Below, piece after piece: positions 51,501 to 59,073 of a stretch of DNA of 64,000 nucleotides. The position numbers and the translations under genes are program-made. Origin of the DNA: Nocardia acidivorans NBRC 108247 (GTDB taxonomy: Bacteria > Actinomycetota > Actinomycetes > Mycobacteriales > Mycobacteriaceae). The notes under the pieces are model-generated. The model saw nothing but the letters and a program-made list of their open reading frames with translations. It was not told where the DNA came from and made no database searches. The DNA lies in assembly GCF_001625085.1 (NCBI RefSeq), contig NZ_BDAW01000035.1:29006-93005 (forward strand). Reading direction: 5' to 3'. Position 1 is the stretch's first letter. Every line of letters starts with the position of its first letter.

Positions 51501-52411
51501 TCGGTGGGGCCGTAGGTGTTCCACACCTCGCGATCGGTGGTTCCGGCGAGCTTCTCCGCCAGTTCCGGCGGCACCGCCTCACCGCCGAAGATGAGCAGGC
51601 GGACCGAGTCCAGGGCCTCGGCGGGCCAGGTCGCGGCCAGCGTCGGCACGGTGGAGACGATGCTGATCTCCCGGCGCACCAGCCACGGCCCGAGGTCCGC
51701 GCCGGTGCGCACCAGGGCGCGCGGGGCGGGCACCAGGCAGGCCCCGTGCCGCCAGGCCAGCCACATCTCCTCGCAGGAGGCGTCGAAGGCGACCGAGAGT
51801 CCGGCCAGCACCCGATCACCCGGGGCGATGGGTTCGTGTTGCAGGAACAGCCGGGCCTCGGCATCGACGAAGGCCGCGGCATTGCGATGGGTCACCGCAA
51901 CACCTTTGGGCGTTCCGGTGGAACCGGAGGTGAAGATGATCCAGGCGTCATCGGCGGGCGTGGGGTGCGCGGTCGACTCGGCGGTGGATTCGGTTGTCAC
52001 ACCGGTGCTTTGAATGCCCTCGCCGGTGACGATGGCGCTCACCTTCGCCTCGCCGAACACCAGGCGCGCCCGCTCGTCGGGATCATCGGCGTCCACGGGC
52101 ACGTAGGCGGCGCCGGCGTGCAGCACCGCGAGAATGGTGATGTACAGCGCGCTGGTCCCGGACGGCATGCGCACGCCGACCCGATCACCCGCGCGCACAC
52201 CCGCCGCGGCCAGGCGGCCCACCTCGATATCGATTTCGCTCAGCAACTCCGAGTAGCTGAGCACCACCGCACCGTCGTCGATGGCGGGTGCCTCGGGATG
52301 CTCCGCCGCGGTGGCGGCGAGAATATCGACCAGGGTTCGGGCCGCTGGCGCCAGGGAGGCCCGTAGCAACGGGCTGGCGCCCACCGCCGTATCGACCTGG
52401 GACTGCTGCAT
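48524..52411 (-). CDS. Pls/PosA-family non-ribosomal poly-amino-acid synthetase
   Basis: About 1295 aa, with the epsilon-poly-lysine-synthetase plan: adenylation domain (IIFTSGSTGTPKG; NTYGPTEATV; SGKVDRDAL), a carrier domain with its serine in DLGGGSLAAA near residue 545, then about six membrane helices interleaved with three left-handed beta-helix acyltransferase-like units (GDGCSVEPEVDLSG; GPGAVIGARSILLPG). No condensation or thioesterase domain. Aligned by hand to GrsA the specificity residues read D-A-E-S-I-G-T-V-V-K, near the lysine code. It should polymerise a cationic amino acid at the membrane. ATG at 52411 is preferred; ATG 52432 is possible. Confidence 0.9.
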   Translation of the reverse strand: MQQSQVDTAVGASPLLRASLAPAARTLVDILAATAAEHPEAPAIDDGAVVLSYSELLSEIDIEVGRLAAAGVRAGDRVGVRMPSGTSALYITILAVLHAGAAYVPVDADDPDERARLVFGEAKVSAIVTGEGIQSTGVTTESTAESTAHPTPADDAWIIFTSGSTGTPKGVAVTHRNAAAFVDAEARLFLQHEPIAPGDRVLAGLSVAFDASCEEMWLAWRHGACLVPAPRALVRTGADLGPWLVRREISIVSTVPTLAATWPAEALDSVRLLIFGGEAVPPELAEKLAGTTDREVWNTYGPTEATVVACAALLNGSWPVRIGLPLDGWDLTVIDAAGNPVAEGESGELVIGGVGLARYLDPAKDAEKYAPLESVGWERAYRSGDLVRNDSEGLVFLGRADDQIKLGGRRIELGEIDNALQHLPGVTGGAAAIRTTKAGNKILVGYLTGPGSDYDLKAARAILAEQLPAPLVPRLAVVDDMPTRTSGKVDRDALPWPLPKVAEVDPGLTPTEQWVAGLWDSILGAEVTDPNADFFDLGGGSLAAAQLVTGLRERHPRITVADLYDQPRLGALAALLDATAPVEAAQVREVRPVPLPAQLFQVLATIPLTTLTGLQWLTWLAIVGNIASWTDSLPWLPHLSWWWALIAFLLFISPPGRMALCVAGSRLLLATVEAGTHPRGGLVHLRLWTAVRLSEASGAENLSGAPWMVPFARALGARIGKGVDLHTLPPVTGFLELGDGCSVEPEVDLSGYWIDGDLVHIGPISIGPGAVIGARSILLPGTRIGKNAEIAPGSAVSGRVKADQAWAGSPAVKVGKAQHGWPDHTPARAPQWIAIFGMTSMALAAVPILGLGAGGALIAWRIRDTTTLTAGLGRAFAILPVAALLSLGVYAAVTIIAVRLFSIGLTAGYHPVRSRVGWQTWATERLLDSARTFLFPLYASLLTPVWLRLLGAKIGKHVEASTVLLLPKFTTVSDGAFLADDTMIASYELGGGWLHIGEAKVGKRAFLGNSGMTAPGRRVPKNGLVAVLSAAPSKAKAGSSWLGSPPVRLRRTAASSDTARTFDPSWQLRVARGIVETCRLIPVLVTFAIGLGVLFTLAWLAQRLGHLATALLSGLVLLAAGAVAGACSVIAKWLLVGRIGRVEHPLWSSFVWRNEVADTFVEHVAAPWFARAATGTPVLNLWLRGLGATIGRGVWCESYWLPEADLVTLGDGATVERGCVVQTHLFHDRIMAMDTVTLGAGATLGPHCVALPAASIGAGATIGPASLVMRGDTVPPSTRWWGNPIAPWPQTGAGQ

Positions 52412-52578
52412 CGCGTCGTGCCCACCTCTCATTGAACCGTTCGGCGCTCCGGCGTCTGTTGTTTCACACGAGGGTTACCAGCGGGCGAACTCCACGGTGA
52501 CCAATTGTCCACCGTACTCGGCGAGCGGATTGTCTGGTGTGTGCGGTTCACCGGCGCGCGGTGGGTAAGTTCCCGGAT

Positions 52579-53505
52579 ATGGCTTTCCCATCCGAATTTC
52601 TCGACCTGGCCAAGCGCGTGAACAATTGGGGCCGTTGGGGTTCCGACGACGAGATCGGCACGCTCAACCTCATCACCGACAATGTGGTCCGCGCGGCCGC
52701 CGCGGTGGTACGCAGCGGGCGGCGGGTGCCGCTGGCGGTGCCGCTGAGTCAGCGGGGCATTCAGACCGGCATGATCCGCGGCCGAGTCAATCCGCTGCAC
52801 AGCATGATCGCGGTGAACTGGGAGATGTTCGGCCCCGATACGGTCGCCACCAGCGATGACATGGTCACCATGGGCCTGCAGGCCGGAACCCATTGGGACG
52901 CTTTGCCGCATGTCTCGCGCGCGGGGCGCATTTACAACAATCGCCCGGCGAGCGGTATCACCGCGCACGGCGGGGCCTCCCGCAGCGGTATCGACAAGGC
53001 CCGGCATATCGTCTCGCGCGGGGTGCTGCTCGATGTCGCCGCCGCGCTGGGTGTCGAACGGCTGGCCCCGGATTACGCGGTGGGTCCCGAGGAGTTGGAG
53101 GCGGCCGAGGAATTCGGCCGGGTTCGGGTCCGGCCCGGTGATCTGGTGTTGATTCGCACCGGTCAGATACGCCTTTTCCTCGCCGGTGACCGCGAAGGCT
53201 ATGCGGTGCCGTCGCCGGGCCTGTCGGTGCGCTGTCCGGAATGGTTTCATGCGCGCGATGTCGCGGCCGTGGCCAATGACACGCTGACCTTCGAGATCTT
53301 CCCGCCGGAGATCGAGAATGTCTGGCTCGCCGTGCATGCTTTGCATCTGGTGGAGATGGGCATGCTGCAGGGGCAGAACTGGAACCTCGAGGAGCTCTCC
53401 GAGGCATGCGCGCAGGAACGGCGGTACGAATTCCTGCTCTCGGCCACTCCGGAACCGTTCGTCGGCGCGACCGGCGCTCCGGTCGCACCCATCGCGATTC
53501 TCTGA
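52579..53505 (+). CDS. Cyclase-family (kynurenine-formamidase-like) metal-dependent hydrolase
   Basis: A 308-aa member of the cyclase family PF04199. The metal-binding motif is seen as LQAGTHWDALPHVS near residue 110, with further ligands in the GVLLDVAAA and RPGDLVLIRTG segments. It should hydrolyse an amide or lactone. ATG at 52579 is used. It is divergent from the poly-amino-acid synthetase gene with 146-167 bases between, so a shared promoter region is possible but a pathway link is not shown. Confidence 0.85.
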   Translation: MAFPSEFLDLAKRVNNWGRWGSDDEIGTLNLITDNVVRAAAAVVRSGRRVPLAVPLSQRGIQTGMIRGRVNPLHSMIAVNWEMFGPDTVATSDDMVTMGLQAGTHWDALPHVSRAGRIYNNRPASGITAHGGASRSGIDKARHIVSRGVLLDVAAALGVERLAPDYAVGPEELEAAEEFGRVRVRPGDLVLIRTGQIRLFLAGDREGYAVPSPGLSVRCPEWFHARDVAAVANDTLTFEIFPPEIENVWLAVHALHLVEMGMLQGQNWNLEELSEACAQERRYEFLLSATPEPFVGATGAPVAPIAIL

Positions 53506-53512
53506 TAGGAAT

Positions 53513-53546
53513 ATCGCCCCTCCGTCTTATAAGGCGGAGGGGCGAT
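53513..53546. terminator. Strong hairpin after cyclase-family gene
   Basis: A perfect 12-bp stem (ATCGCCCCTCCG at 53513-53524 and its complement at 53535-53546) encloses a 10-base loop that is itself palindromic (CTTATAAG). It starts 7 bases after the stop codon. There is no T-tract, which is common for actinobacterial terminators. It probably ends the cyclase-family transcript. Confidence 0.8.
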
Positions 53547-53870
53547 GCGGTTATCCGCATTCGGAAAACGGTGGATTCGAAGCGCATTCGAAGGTAATTC
53601 CCGGCCCGGGGATCACGATCCCCGCCGAATCGTCACGGCGTCATGATCGGTGTACTATCGTTCCACCCTGAAAGGAGTTGTAGTACAACTCTTTTGAGCC
53701 TCGAGCAATCGGCAAGGGGGGATGGCGCACCAACCGAAGTTGATTTCATCGAAGACGTGGTAGTGCAGGGGTGCCCGTCGGGCACGGTGTGGGTGCCGGA
53801 CGGGACGTATTCGATCGGTTGCGCTGCCGCGTGTCCTACAGGCGATGCCGCTCGCACAAAGGAATCTCGA
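53547..53870 (+). promoter_or_regulatory. Promoter and structured leader of MinD-like gene
   Basis: A 324-base spacer. A -10-like TACTAT lies at 53653-53658. Directly after it, 53671-53695 forms a 12-bp AAAGGAGTTGTA/TACAACTCTTTT inverted repeat (one G-U pair) that ends in four T's: either an operator or an early terminator. A small hairpin GTGCCC/GTC/GGGCAC follows near 53771-53785. A ribosome site AAAGGA lies just before GTG 53871. A known riboswitch class is not recognised. Confidence 0.45.
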
Positions 53871-54737
53871 GTGTCTCTCAGTTTTCCCGATCATCCCGCC
53901 GCGCTCTCCTCCACCCCTACGGATCTGTCCGTGCTGCTCCGCCCGGCCCCGCCCGGCGCGCCCACCGATGTCGTGCGCCTGCGCAGCACCAATGGTTTCC
54001 TGCTCTGGGCCGATCTACCGCCCGTACTCGTACTCGGGAGCTCCGGCGGCGCGGGCACCACGACGACGGCGCTCGGCGTGGCCACCGCGGCCTCCTACAA
54101 CTACCGCGAACACTCCCCGATCGTGGTGGACGCCACCGCCACCGGCGGGGATCTGGCCCGAAGGGGTTGCGATGCAATCGATCCCGCCGGAACCGTGCAA
54201 TCCTGGCTGAATATGAGTCACCGCGGACTGGCCTCGGCGGTGCTGGACAGCTGCGGTGAGAACACCTCCAGCGTCGGCATCCTGCCCCGCGGGCCCGAGG
54301 CGCTACCGCGGCGCGAGAGCTACGCCTCGGTGCATCGCAGCCTCTGCGATGCCGGATGTCTGCCGGTTTACGACGGCGGATCGCCGGTGACCAACCGCAT
54401 GGTCGCGCCGTTGCTGGCGGATTCGCGTATCTCCCTGGTCATCACCCTGGCCGCCCGCGCCGACGCGGTGAATCGACTACGCCCGGCCCTGATCTGGCTG
54501 GACGACAACTACAGCCAATACCACCTGGCCGAAGCGGTCATCGTGGTGACCAGACAGAACCCGAGCGATGGCCCCGGCTACGCCAAACACATCCGCACCT
54601 ACCTCGGAAAGTTCGTCCGCGCCGTCACCGAAATCCCCTACGACGCCCACCTGGCCACCGGCGGCGCGGTCAGCTGGTCCAAACTCGCACCCCCCACCCG
54701 CACCGCCTACCGGCAGATCGTGAACCTGCTGCGCTGA
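53871..54737 (+). CDS. MinD/ParA-like protein without P-loop lysines
   Basis: A 288-aa protein with the SIMIBI (MinD/ParA) fold: deviant Walker A region LGSSGGAGTTTTALG near residue 60, the switch I/Walker A' aspartate in PIVVDATATGGDLA, and a switch-II-like LPVYDGG. Both lysines of the motif (KGGxGKT) are replaced, by Ser and Thr, so ATP hydrolysis is doubtful. GTG at 53871 is preferred for its ribosome site and because the upstream frame looks like a leader. It converges on the kinase pseudogene 3 bases away. Partner unknown. Confidence 0.75.
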   Translation: MSLSFPDHPAALSSTPTDLSVLLRPAPPGAPTDVVRLRSTNGFLLWADLPPVLVLGSSGGAGTTTTALGVATAASYNYREHSPIVVDATATGGDLARRGCDAIDPAGTVQSWLNMSHRGLASAVLDSCGENTSSVGILPRGPEALPRRESYASVHRSLCDAGCLPVYDGGSPVTNRMVAPLLADSRISLVITLAARADAVNRLRPALIWLDDNYSQYHLAEAVIVVTRQNPSDGPGYAKHIRTYLGKFVRAVTEIPYDAHLATGGAVSWSKLAPPTRTAYRQIVNLLR

Positions 54738-54740
54738 GCG

Positions 54741-55942
54741 CTACTTGCTGTTGTAGACGCGCACCAGGGTGCCGTCCACATCGGCGGCGACGTATCCGCC
54801 GCCGTTGTATTCGTCGGAGTAGTAGACCAGCAGCGTCGGCTTGTTGTCGTTGAAGGTCCAGGCCGGGTCGATGATGATGTAGTGGCTCTTGGGATTCGGG
54901 ACGGCCAGCTTGTCCTGGGCCGTGGCCAGCAGCGCGGGCAGGATATCCCAGTCGATGCCCCCGAGAGCGACCGTCGAATGGCCGGAGATTTGACCGCCCG
55001 GTCCGGTGCGGGTGGCCGCGCCGTCGCGGAAGGTGTACTCGTCGTAGACGGTCGGGCGGTCCTTGACCGGTGCGCCGGTGGTGATGAACTCCGGGTAGAT
55101 GGTGGATTCGGTGAAATTCTGTCCGCCCGTTGCCTTCTCCAGCGCCGCGATGGCCTGCCGAACGCCGGTGGGCGTCAGCAGATCGACTCCCGCGGAGGTG
55201 GTACGCGGCTGCGTGGTCGGAAAGGTGAAGCTGGGCTGCACGATATTCGTGCCCACCGGCAGACTCGGAATCGCCTGGGTACTCGGTGTATTGGTCGACG
55301 ACCCCGGCCGCAGTGCCACCGCGGCGAGGACACCGGCCGCGACCACGACCACCACACCGATGATCGCGGCGACGATCACACCCCGATTCGAGTGCGCCGC
55401 GGCATCAATCGCGACGCCCCGGGAGGTTGCCGTGGGCTGGGCGTAGAGCGGTGTCGCCGAATGTCCCGAAGGGTTGGAATGCCCGCCGTAGGACAGCGGG
55501 TGCGAGGGGACCGACGGTGACAAGGGCAGTGAATGCTCCGGGGGCTTTCCCGTCAACCGATGTGGCGCGGAGATCGCGGTCGGTGCCTGATGCAGTGGCG
55601 GAAGGCCTCCGGGGTATGGGGTCGGCGTTGTCATCGCCTGGGACAGCAGCCAATCCACCTGTTCGAAGGTGGGGCGTTGATCGGGGTGTGGCACCAGGAT
55701 CGCGAGTAGAGCGGGGGTGAGCGATCCCGCGCGGCGCGGCGGTGGGACCTCGCCGCGCATGACCGCGGCGAGCGTGCCGACCGAGGTATCACGGCGCAGC
55801 GGGTGGTAGCCCTGACCTCTTTGAGCGCCACCTCCCGATGCAGCGCCACATCGTAGGCCCGCCACACCGTCCCCATACCGCCACTGCCGAGCGGCTCGAG
55901 CAATTCGAAGCGCCCGTCGACCACTGTCCGCCCGGAAATCAC
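54741..55942 (-). pseudogene. Ser/Thr kinase with catalytic core deleted
   Basis: From GTG 55942 the start of a PknB-type kinase is clear: the glycine loop LLEPLGSGGMGTVWRAYD and the lysine in EVALKEV. At about 55811-55819 (GAGGTCAGG region) it jumps, with frame change, to the end of the kinase domain (GYHPLRRDTSVGTLAAVM; HPDQRPTFEQVDWLLSQA). HRD, DFG and the activation loop, over 150 codons, are missing. Downstream the juxtamembrane linker, one membrane helix near AAIIGVVVVVAAGVLAAVAL and a roughly 150-aa extracellular sensor domain are intact to 54741. A kinase-dead sensor could be made only from an internal start. Confidence 0.82.
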
Positions 55943-56042
55943 CGCGCCAGCCTATTGCGCGCGCCCATTCGATGCCATGTGCATGTTATGGCGCAGGGGT
56001 CCTCTCGGCGTTTGCCCGCGCGATTACATGCACGTCGCCGGG

Positions 56043-56204
56043 CTAGCGAGTGGCGAAGGCGTCGGCGCTCAGCTCGGCCAGTACGGCACCGGTGGGCGTA
56101 ACCGCCACCAGGTCGCCGAACCGTAGACTCACATACCCGGCGGCGCAGATGAGGAGCCCCTCCTCGGCCAACCGGCGCGAAGCCCATGCGACACGGGCGC
56201 ATTC
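56043..56204 (-). pseudogene. Class II aldolase N-terminal fragment
   Basis: About 52 codons match the start of class II aldolases/adducin-domain proteins: ARVAWASRRLAEEGLLICAA, then GYVSLR (family GNVSxR), then DLVAVTPTGAVLAELSAD. It then ends at TAG 56043 soon after LSADAF, where family proteins continue for about 160 residues. No start codon is obvious. It is divergent from the TetR gene, 75 bases away; perhaps a former target. Confidence 0.6.
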
Positions 56205-56246
56205 GGCTGGCGCGGTTCTGCTCGTGGCCGCTACCCTACCCAAACC

Positions 56247-56259
56247 TGAATCTGATTCA
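56247..56259. promoter_or_regulatory. Palindromic operator before TetR gene
   Basis: TGAATCTGATTCA is a perfect 6-1-6 inverted repeat, 20 bases before the ATG of the TetR gene, in the spacer to the aldolase fragment. It probably serves autorepression of the TetR gene, which is followed by the ceramidase gene. Confidence 0.55.
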
Positions 56260-56279
56260 CATTGCCTCCGGAGTCGAGA

Positions 56280-56912
56280 ATGCCCACCCCGCTCCAGCTG
56301 CCCGATGCGCTGCTGCGCCGTGTGCCCCGCCAGACGCGCAGCCGCGAGCGTCTCGCGCGGGTGCTCGAGGTGGCGGATCGGCTGATGGGCACCGAGGGCG
56401 TCGAGGCGCTGACCATGATCAGGGTGGCGGCCGAGGCGCATATCTCGGTCGGGTCGCTGTACCAGTATCTGCCCGATCGCGACGCGATCATCGAGGCGTT
56501 GGCCGGGTCCTATCTGGCCATGATCGAATCCCGTACGGCCGCACTGCTCGAGCTGGCCCGCGCCGAACGCTGGCCGGATCCGACCGATGTGCTCATCGAC
56601 GCCTTCGCGCACCTGTACCGCGGCGAGCCCGGCTTCCGCGCGCTGTGGTTCGGTCGCCATCTCACCGAGGCGGCGCGCGCGGCCGACCGCGAGCACAAAC
56701 GGCGGATGGCGGTTACGCTCCGCGAGATCATGATCGCCCAGGGTGTCGCCGCACCCGGCGAGGAACTGGATATCGCCTGCCGGACCGCGCACCTGATGGG
56801 CGATGCGGTCATGCAGGAGGCGTTCCGGGCCGATCCGGACGGTGATCCGGGCCTGCTGCGCGAAGTCAAGATCGCACTGCGGGCGTACGCGGCCCGGTGG
56901 ACCGCACCGTGA
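56280..56912 (+). CDS. TetR-family regulator upstream of ceramidase
   Basis: A 210-aa regulator. The helix-turn-helix ALTMIRVAAEAHISVGSLYQYLPDRDAIIEALAG is clear; the C-terminal domain is of the TetR_C 'TetR/AcrR' kind with RGEPGFRALWFGRHL. ATG at 56280 gives a 27-residue arm before the HTH. Ceramidase starts 22 bases downstream, so both are probably in one transcript controlled through 56247-56259. A sphingolipid-derived ligand is a guess. Confidence 0.88.
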   Translation: MPTPLQLPDALLRRVPRQTRSRERLARVLEVADRLMGTEGVEALTMIRVAAEAHISVGSLYQYLPDRDAIIEALAGSYLAMIESRTAALLELARAERWPDPTDVLIDAFAHLYRGEPGFRALWFGRHLTEAARAADREHKRRMAVTLREIMIAQGVAAPGEELDIACRTAHLMGDAVMQEAFRADPDGDPGLLREVKIALRAYAARWTAP

Positions 56913-56934
56913 CGAACAGATGCAGGAGTATTCG

Positions 56935-58998
56935 ATGAGAGTGTCCCGCCGATCCGCGCTGGCAGGCGCGGCCGTCTCCGCCGCCGCCCTCGGCGCGACC
57001 GGACTGCTCGGCGCGAAAACCGCTGTCGCACAGCCGGGCAGCGGTGCGGGCTACCTCGTCGGCTGCGGTATGGCCGATATGACCGGCGCACCCGCCGGAC
57101 AGGGCATGATGGGCTACTCCGAACTGGATCAGGTCACCACCGGCCTGCTCATGCGCTGCTGGGCACGCGCGTACATCATCGTCGATCAGGTCAGCGGTGA
57201 TCGCGTGGTCTTCGTGAACACCGACAACGCCTGTCTGTTCCAGTCGGTGCACCTGGCGGTGATGGTGGAGCTGGCCAAGCGATTCGGTGATCTGTACACC
57301 GAGCGCAATGTGAATCTCAATGCCACGCACAATCACAATTCGTGCGGTGGCACCGCGCGCGAATACGCGTACTCGCTTGCGGCGCAGGGGTTTCAGCAGA
57401 ACTCCTATGACGCCGAAGTGGGCGGTATCGTCGCGGCGATCGCGCACGCGCACGAGCGGCTCGCGCCCGGCGACATCATGATCGGGCATGGCGAACTGCA
57501 CGATGCCAGTGCCAATCGCTCGCGGGTGGCCTTCGATCTCAATCCCGCCGAGGACAAGGCGGAGTTCCCGGACGCCATCGATCCGGCGGTCACCGTGCTG
57601 CGACTTCGCCAGGGCGGCAAGGATGTCGGAGCCATCACCTGGTTCGCCACGCACGGCACCTCGCTGACCGATCGCAACACGCTGATCTCGGTCGACAACA
57701 AGGGCTACGCCAGCTACCGCTGGGAGCACGACGAGATGGGCGCGCGCTATCTGGACGGGCAGCCCGGATTCATCGCGGCGTTCCCGCAGACCAATCCCGG
57801 CGATATGACCCCGAATCTGTGGACGCGGCCGTGGCATCCGGCCGGGCCGACCGAGGACAATCGAACCAACTGCGCCATGATCGGCGAGCGCCAATATCAA
57901 GCCGGGCGAAAGGCTTTCGCGTCCGCACGGGGCATGTCGCGGGGCGGCGTGGATTCGGTCATCCGCTATGTGAACATGTCCGACACCCTCATCGACGGGT
58001 CGTACACCCCCGACGGCAAGCCCGCGCGCACCTCGCCCGCCATGATGGGCGCGGCGGCGGTGGCCACCAGTTCCGAGGACAACTTCAATACCCAGATCCC
58101 GTTCCTGCACGAGGGTGATACCAATCCGATGGTCGCGGCCCTCGGTGGTATCGACGCGCCGATCGAACAGTGGATGCGCGATGTGCAGGCCCCCAAGCTC
58201 GATATCGTCCCGCTGGGGATACTGCCGCCGCGACCGTGGGTGCCGCAGGTGGTGGCGATTCAGATCATGCGCATCGGGGACCTCGTATTGGCCTCGGGCC
58301 CAGCGGAATTCACCATCGTATCGGGGCTGCGGGTGCGCCGGGTGGTGGCCCGCGCGCTGGGTGCGCCGATGGAGAACGTGCTCGTGCAGGGCTATGCCAA
58401 CGGCTACTGCGGGTACGTCACCACGCCCGAGGAGTACCTCTCGCAGCAGTACGAGGGCGGTGAAACCCTGTACGGCCGTTGGACTCTCTCGGCGTACATG
58501 CAGGAATTCGACCGCCTGGCGCGTGCCGTGGCGGCCCGGACCGATCTCGGCCGGGGACCCGCGCCGCTGGACTGGAGTTCGGGCTTGCAGCCGAATCTGC
58601 TGGCCGCCGTGCCCGCCGATGTCCCGGTCGCGGGCCGTTCGTTCGGTGATGTGCTGACCCAGCCCGCCGCGAATTACGCTGCGGGAGATACGGTCTCGGT
58701 CGAATTCGTGGGCGCGCACCCGAACAACGATTTCCGGCTGGGCGGCACCTACTTCGAGGTGCAGCGGTCCACCGGGGACGGGTGGGCGCGGGTCCACGAC
58801 GACAATGACTGGTGCACCGAATTGCACTGGCGGCGACCGGAGGACAATCCGGCCGCCTCGCTCATCCAGATCCGCTGGAGCGTGCCGTCCGATGTGAAGG
58901 CCGGAAAGTATCGCATCCAATACTTCGGCGACAGCAGGGATGCGACCGGGCAGAGGACCGGATTCACCGGTACATCGACCGAATTCTCGGTGGGATAG
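56935..58998 (+). CDS. Secreted neutral ceramidase
   Basis: A 687-aa neutral/alkaline ceramidase that cleaves the amide of ceramide. The N-terminus has a Tat-like signal (VSRRSALAG, then ATGLLGAKTAVAQ). Zinc ligands are visible: His in NATHNHNSCGG, His in FATHGTSL, Glu in GPAEFTIVSG and Tyr in NGYCGYVTTPEEYL. The nucleophile-region motif, normally GDVSPN, reads GDMTPN, so the catalytic Ser is Thr. A C-terminal beta domain follows. ATG at 56935 has AGGAG upstream. It may act on host or environmental ceramides. Confidence 0.9.
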   Translation: MRVSRRSALAGAAVSAAALGATGLLGAKTAVAQPGSGAGYLVGCGMADMTGAPAGQGMMGYSELDQVTTGLLMRCWARAYIIVDQVSGDRVVFVNTDNACLFQSVHLAVMVELAKRFGDLYTERNVNLNATHNHNSCGGTAREYAYSLAAQGFQQNSYDAEVGGIVAAIAHAHERLAPGDIMIGHGELHDASANRSRVAFDLNPAEDKAEFPDAIDPAVTVLRLRQGGKDVGAITWFATHGTSLTDRNTLISVDNKGYASYRWEHDEMGARYLDGQPGFIAAFPQTNPGDMTPNLWTRPWHPAGPTEDNRTNCAMIGERQYQAGRKAFASARGMSRGGVDSVIRYVNMSDTLIDGSYTPDGKPARTSPAMMGAAAVATSSEDNFNTQIPFLHEGDTNPMVAALGGIDAPIEQWMRDVQAPKLDIVPLGILPPRPWVPQVVAIQIMRIGDLVLASGPAEFTIVSGLRVRRVVARALGAPMENVLVQGYANGYCGYVTTPEEYLSQQYEGGETLYGRWTLSAYMQEFDRLARAVAARTDLGRGPAPLDWSSGLQPNLLAAVPADVPVAGRSFGDVLTQPAANYAAGDTVSVEFVGAHPNNDFRLGGTYFEVQRSTGDGWARVHDDNDWCTELHWRRPEDNPAASLIQIRWSVPSDVKAGKYRIQYFGDSRDATGQRTGFTGTSTEFSVG

Positions 58999-59073
58999 CG
59001 CGAAATTCGCCGACCTCGCCTCTTTCCCCGAGCGGATGCACGTGCAACAGTGGTGCGCAACAGCGGGATCGAT

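Noticed and set aside
50618..52366. A 582-codon open frame on the plus strand
   Set aside because: It is antisense to the adenylation domain of the poly-amino-acid synthetase and has a Gly/Gln/Arg-rich, motif-free product.
53696..53870. Known riboswitch in the leader of the MinD-like gene
   Set aside because: I could not match conserved cores of any riboswitch class I know; only an inverted repeat and small hairpins were seen.
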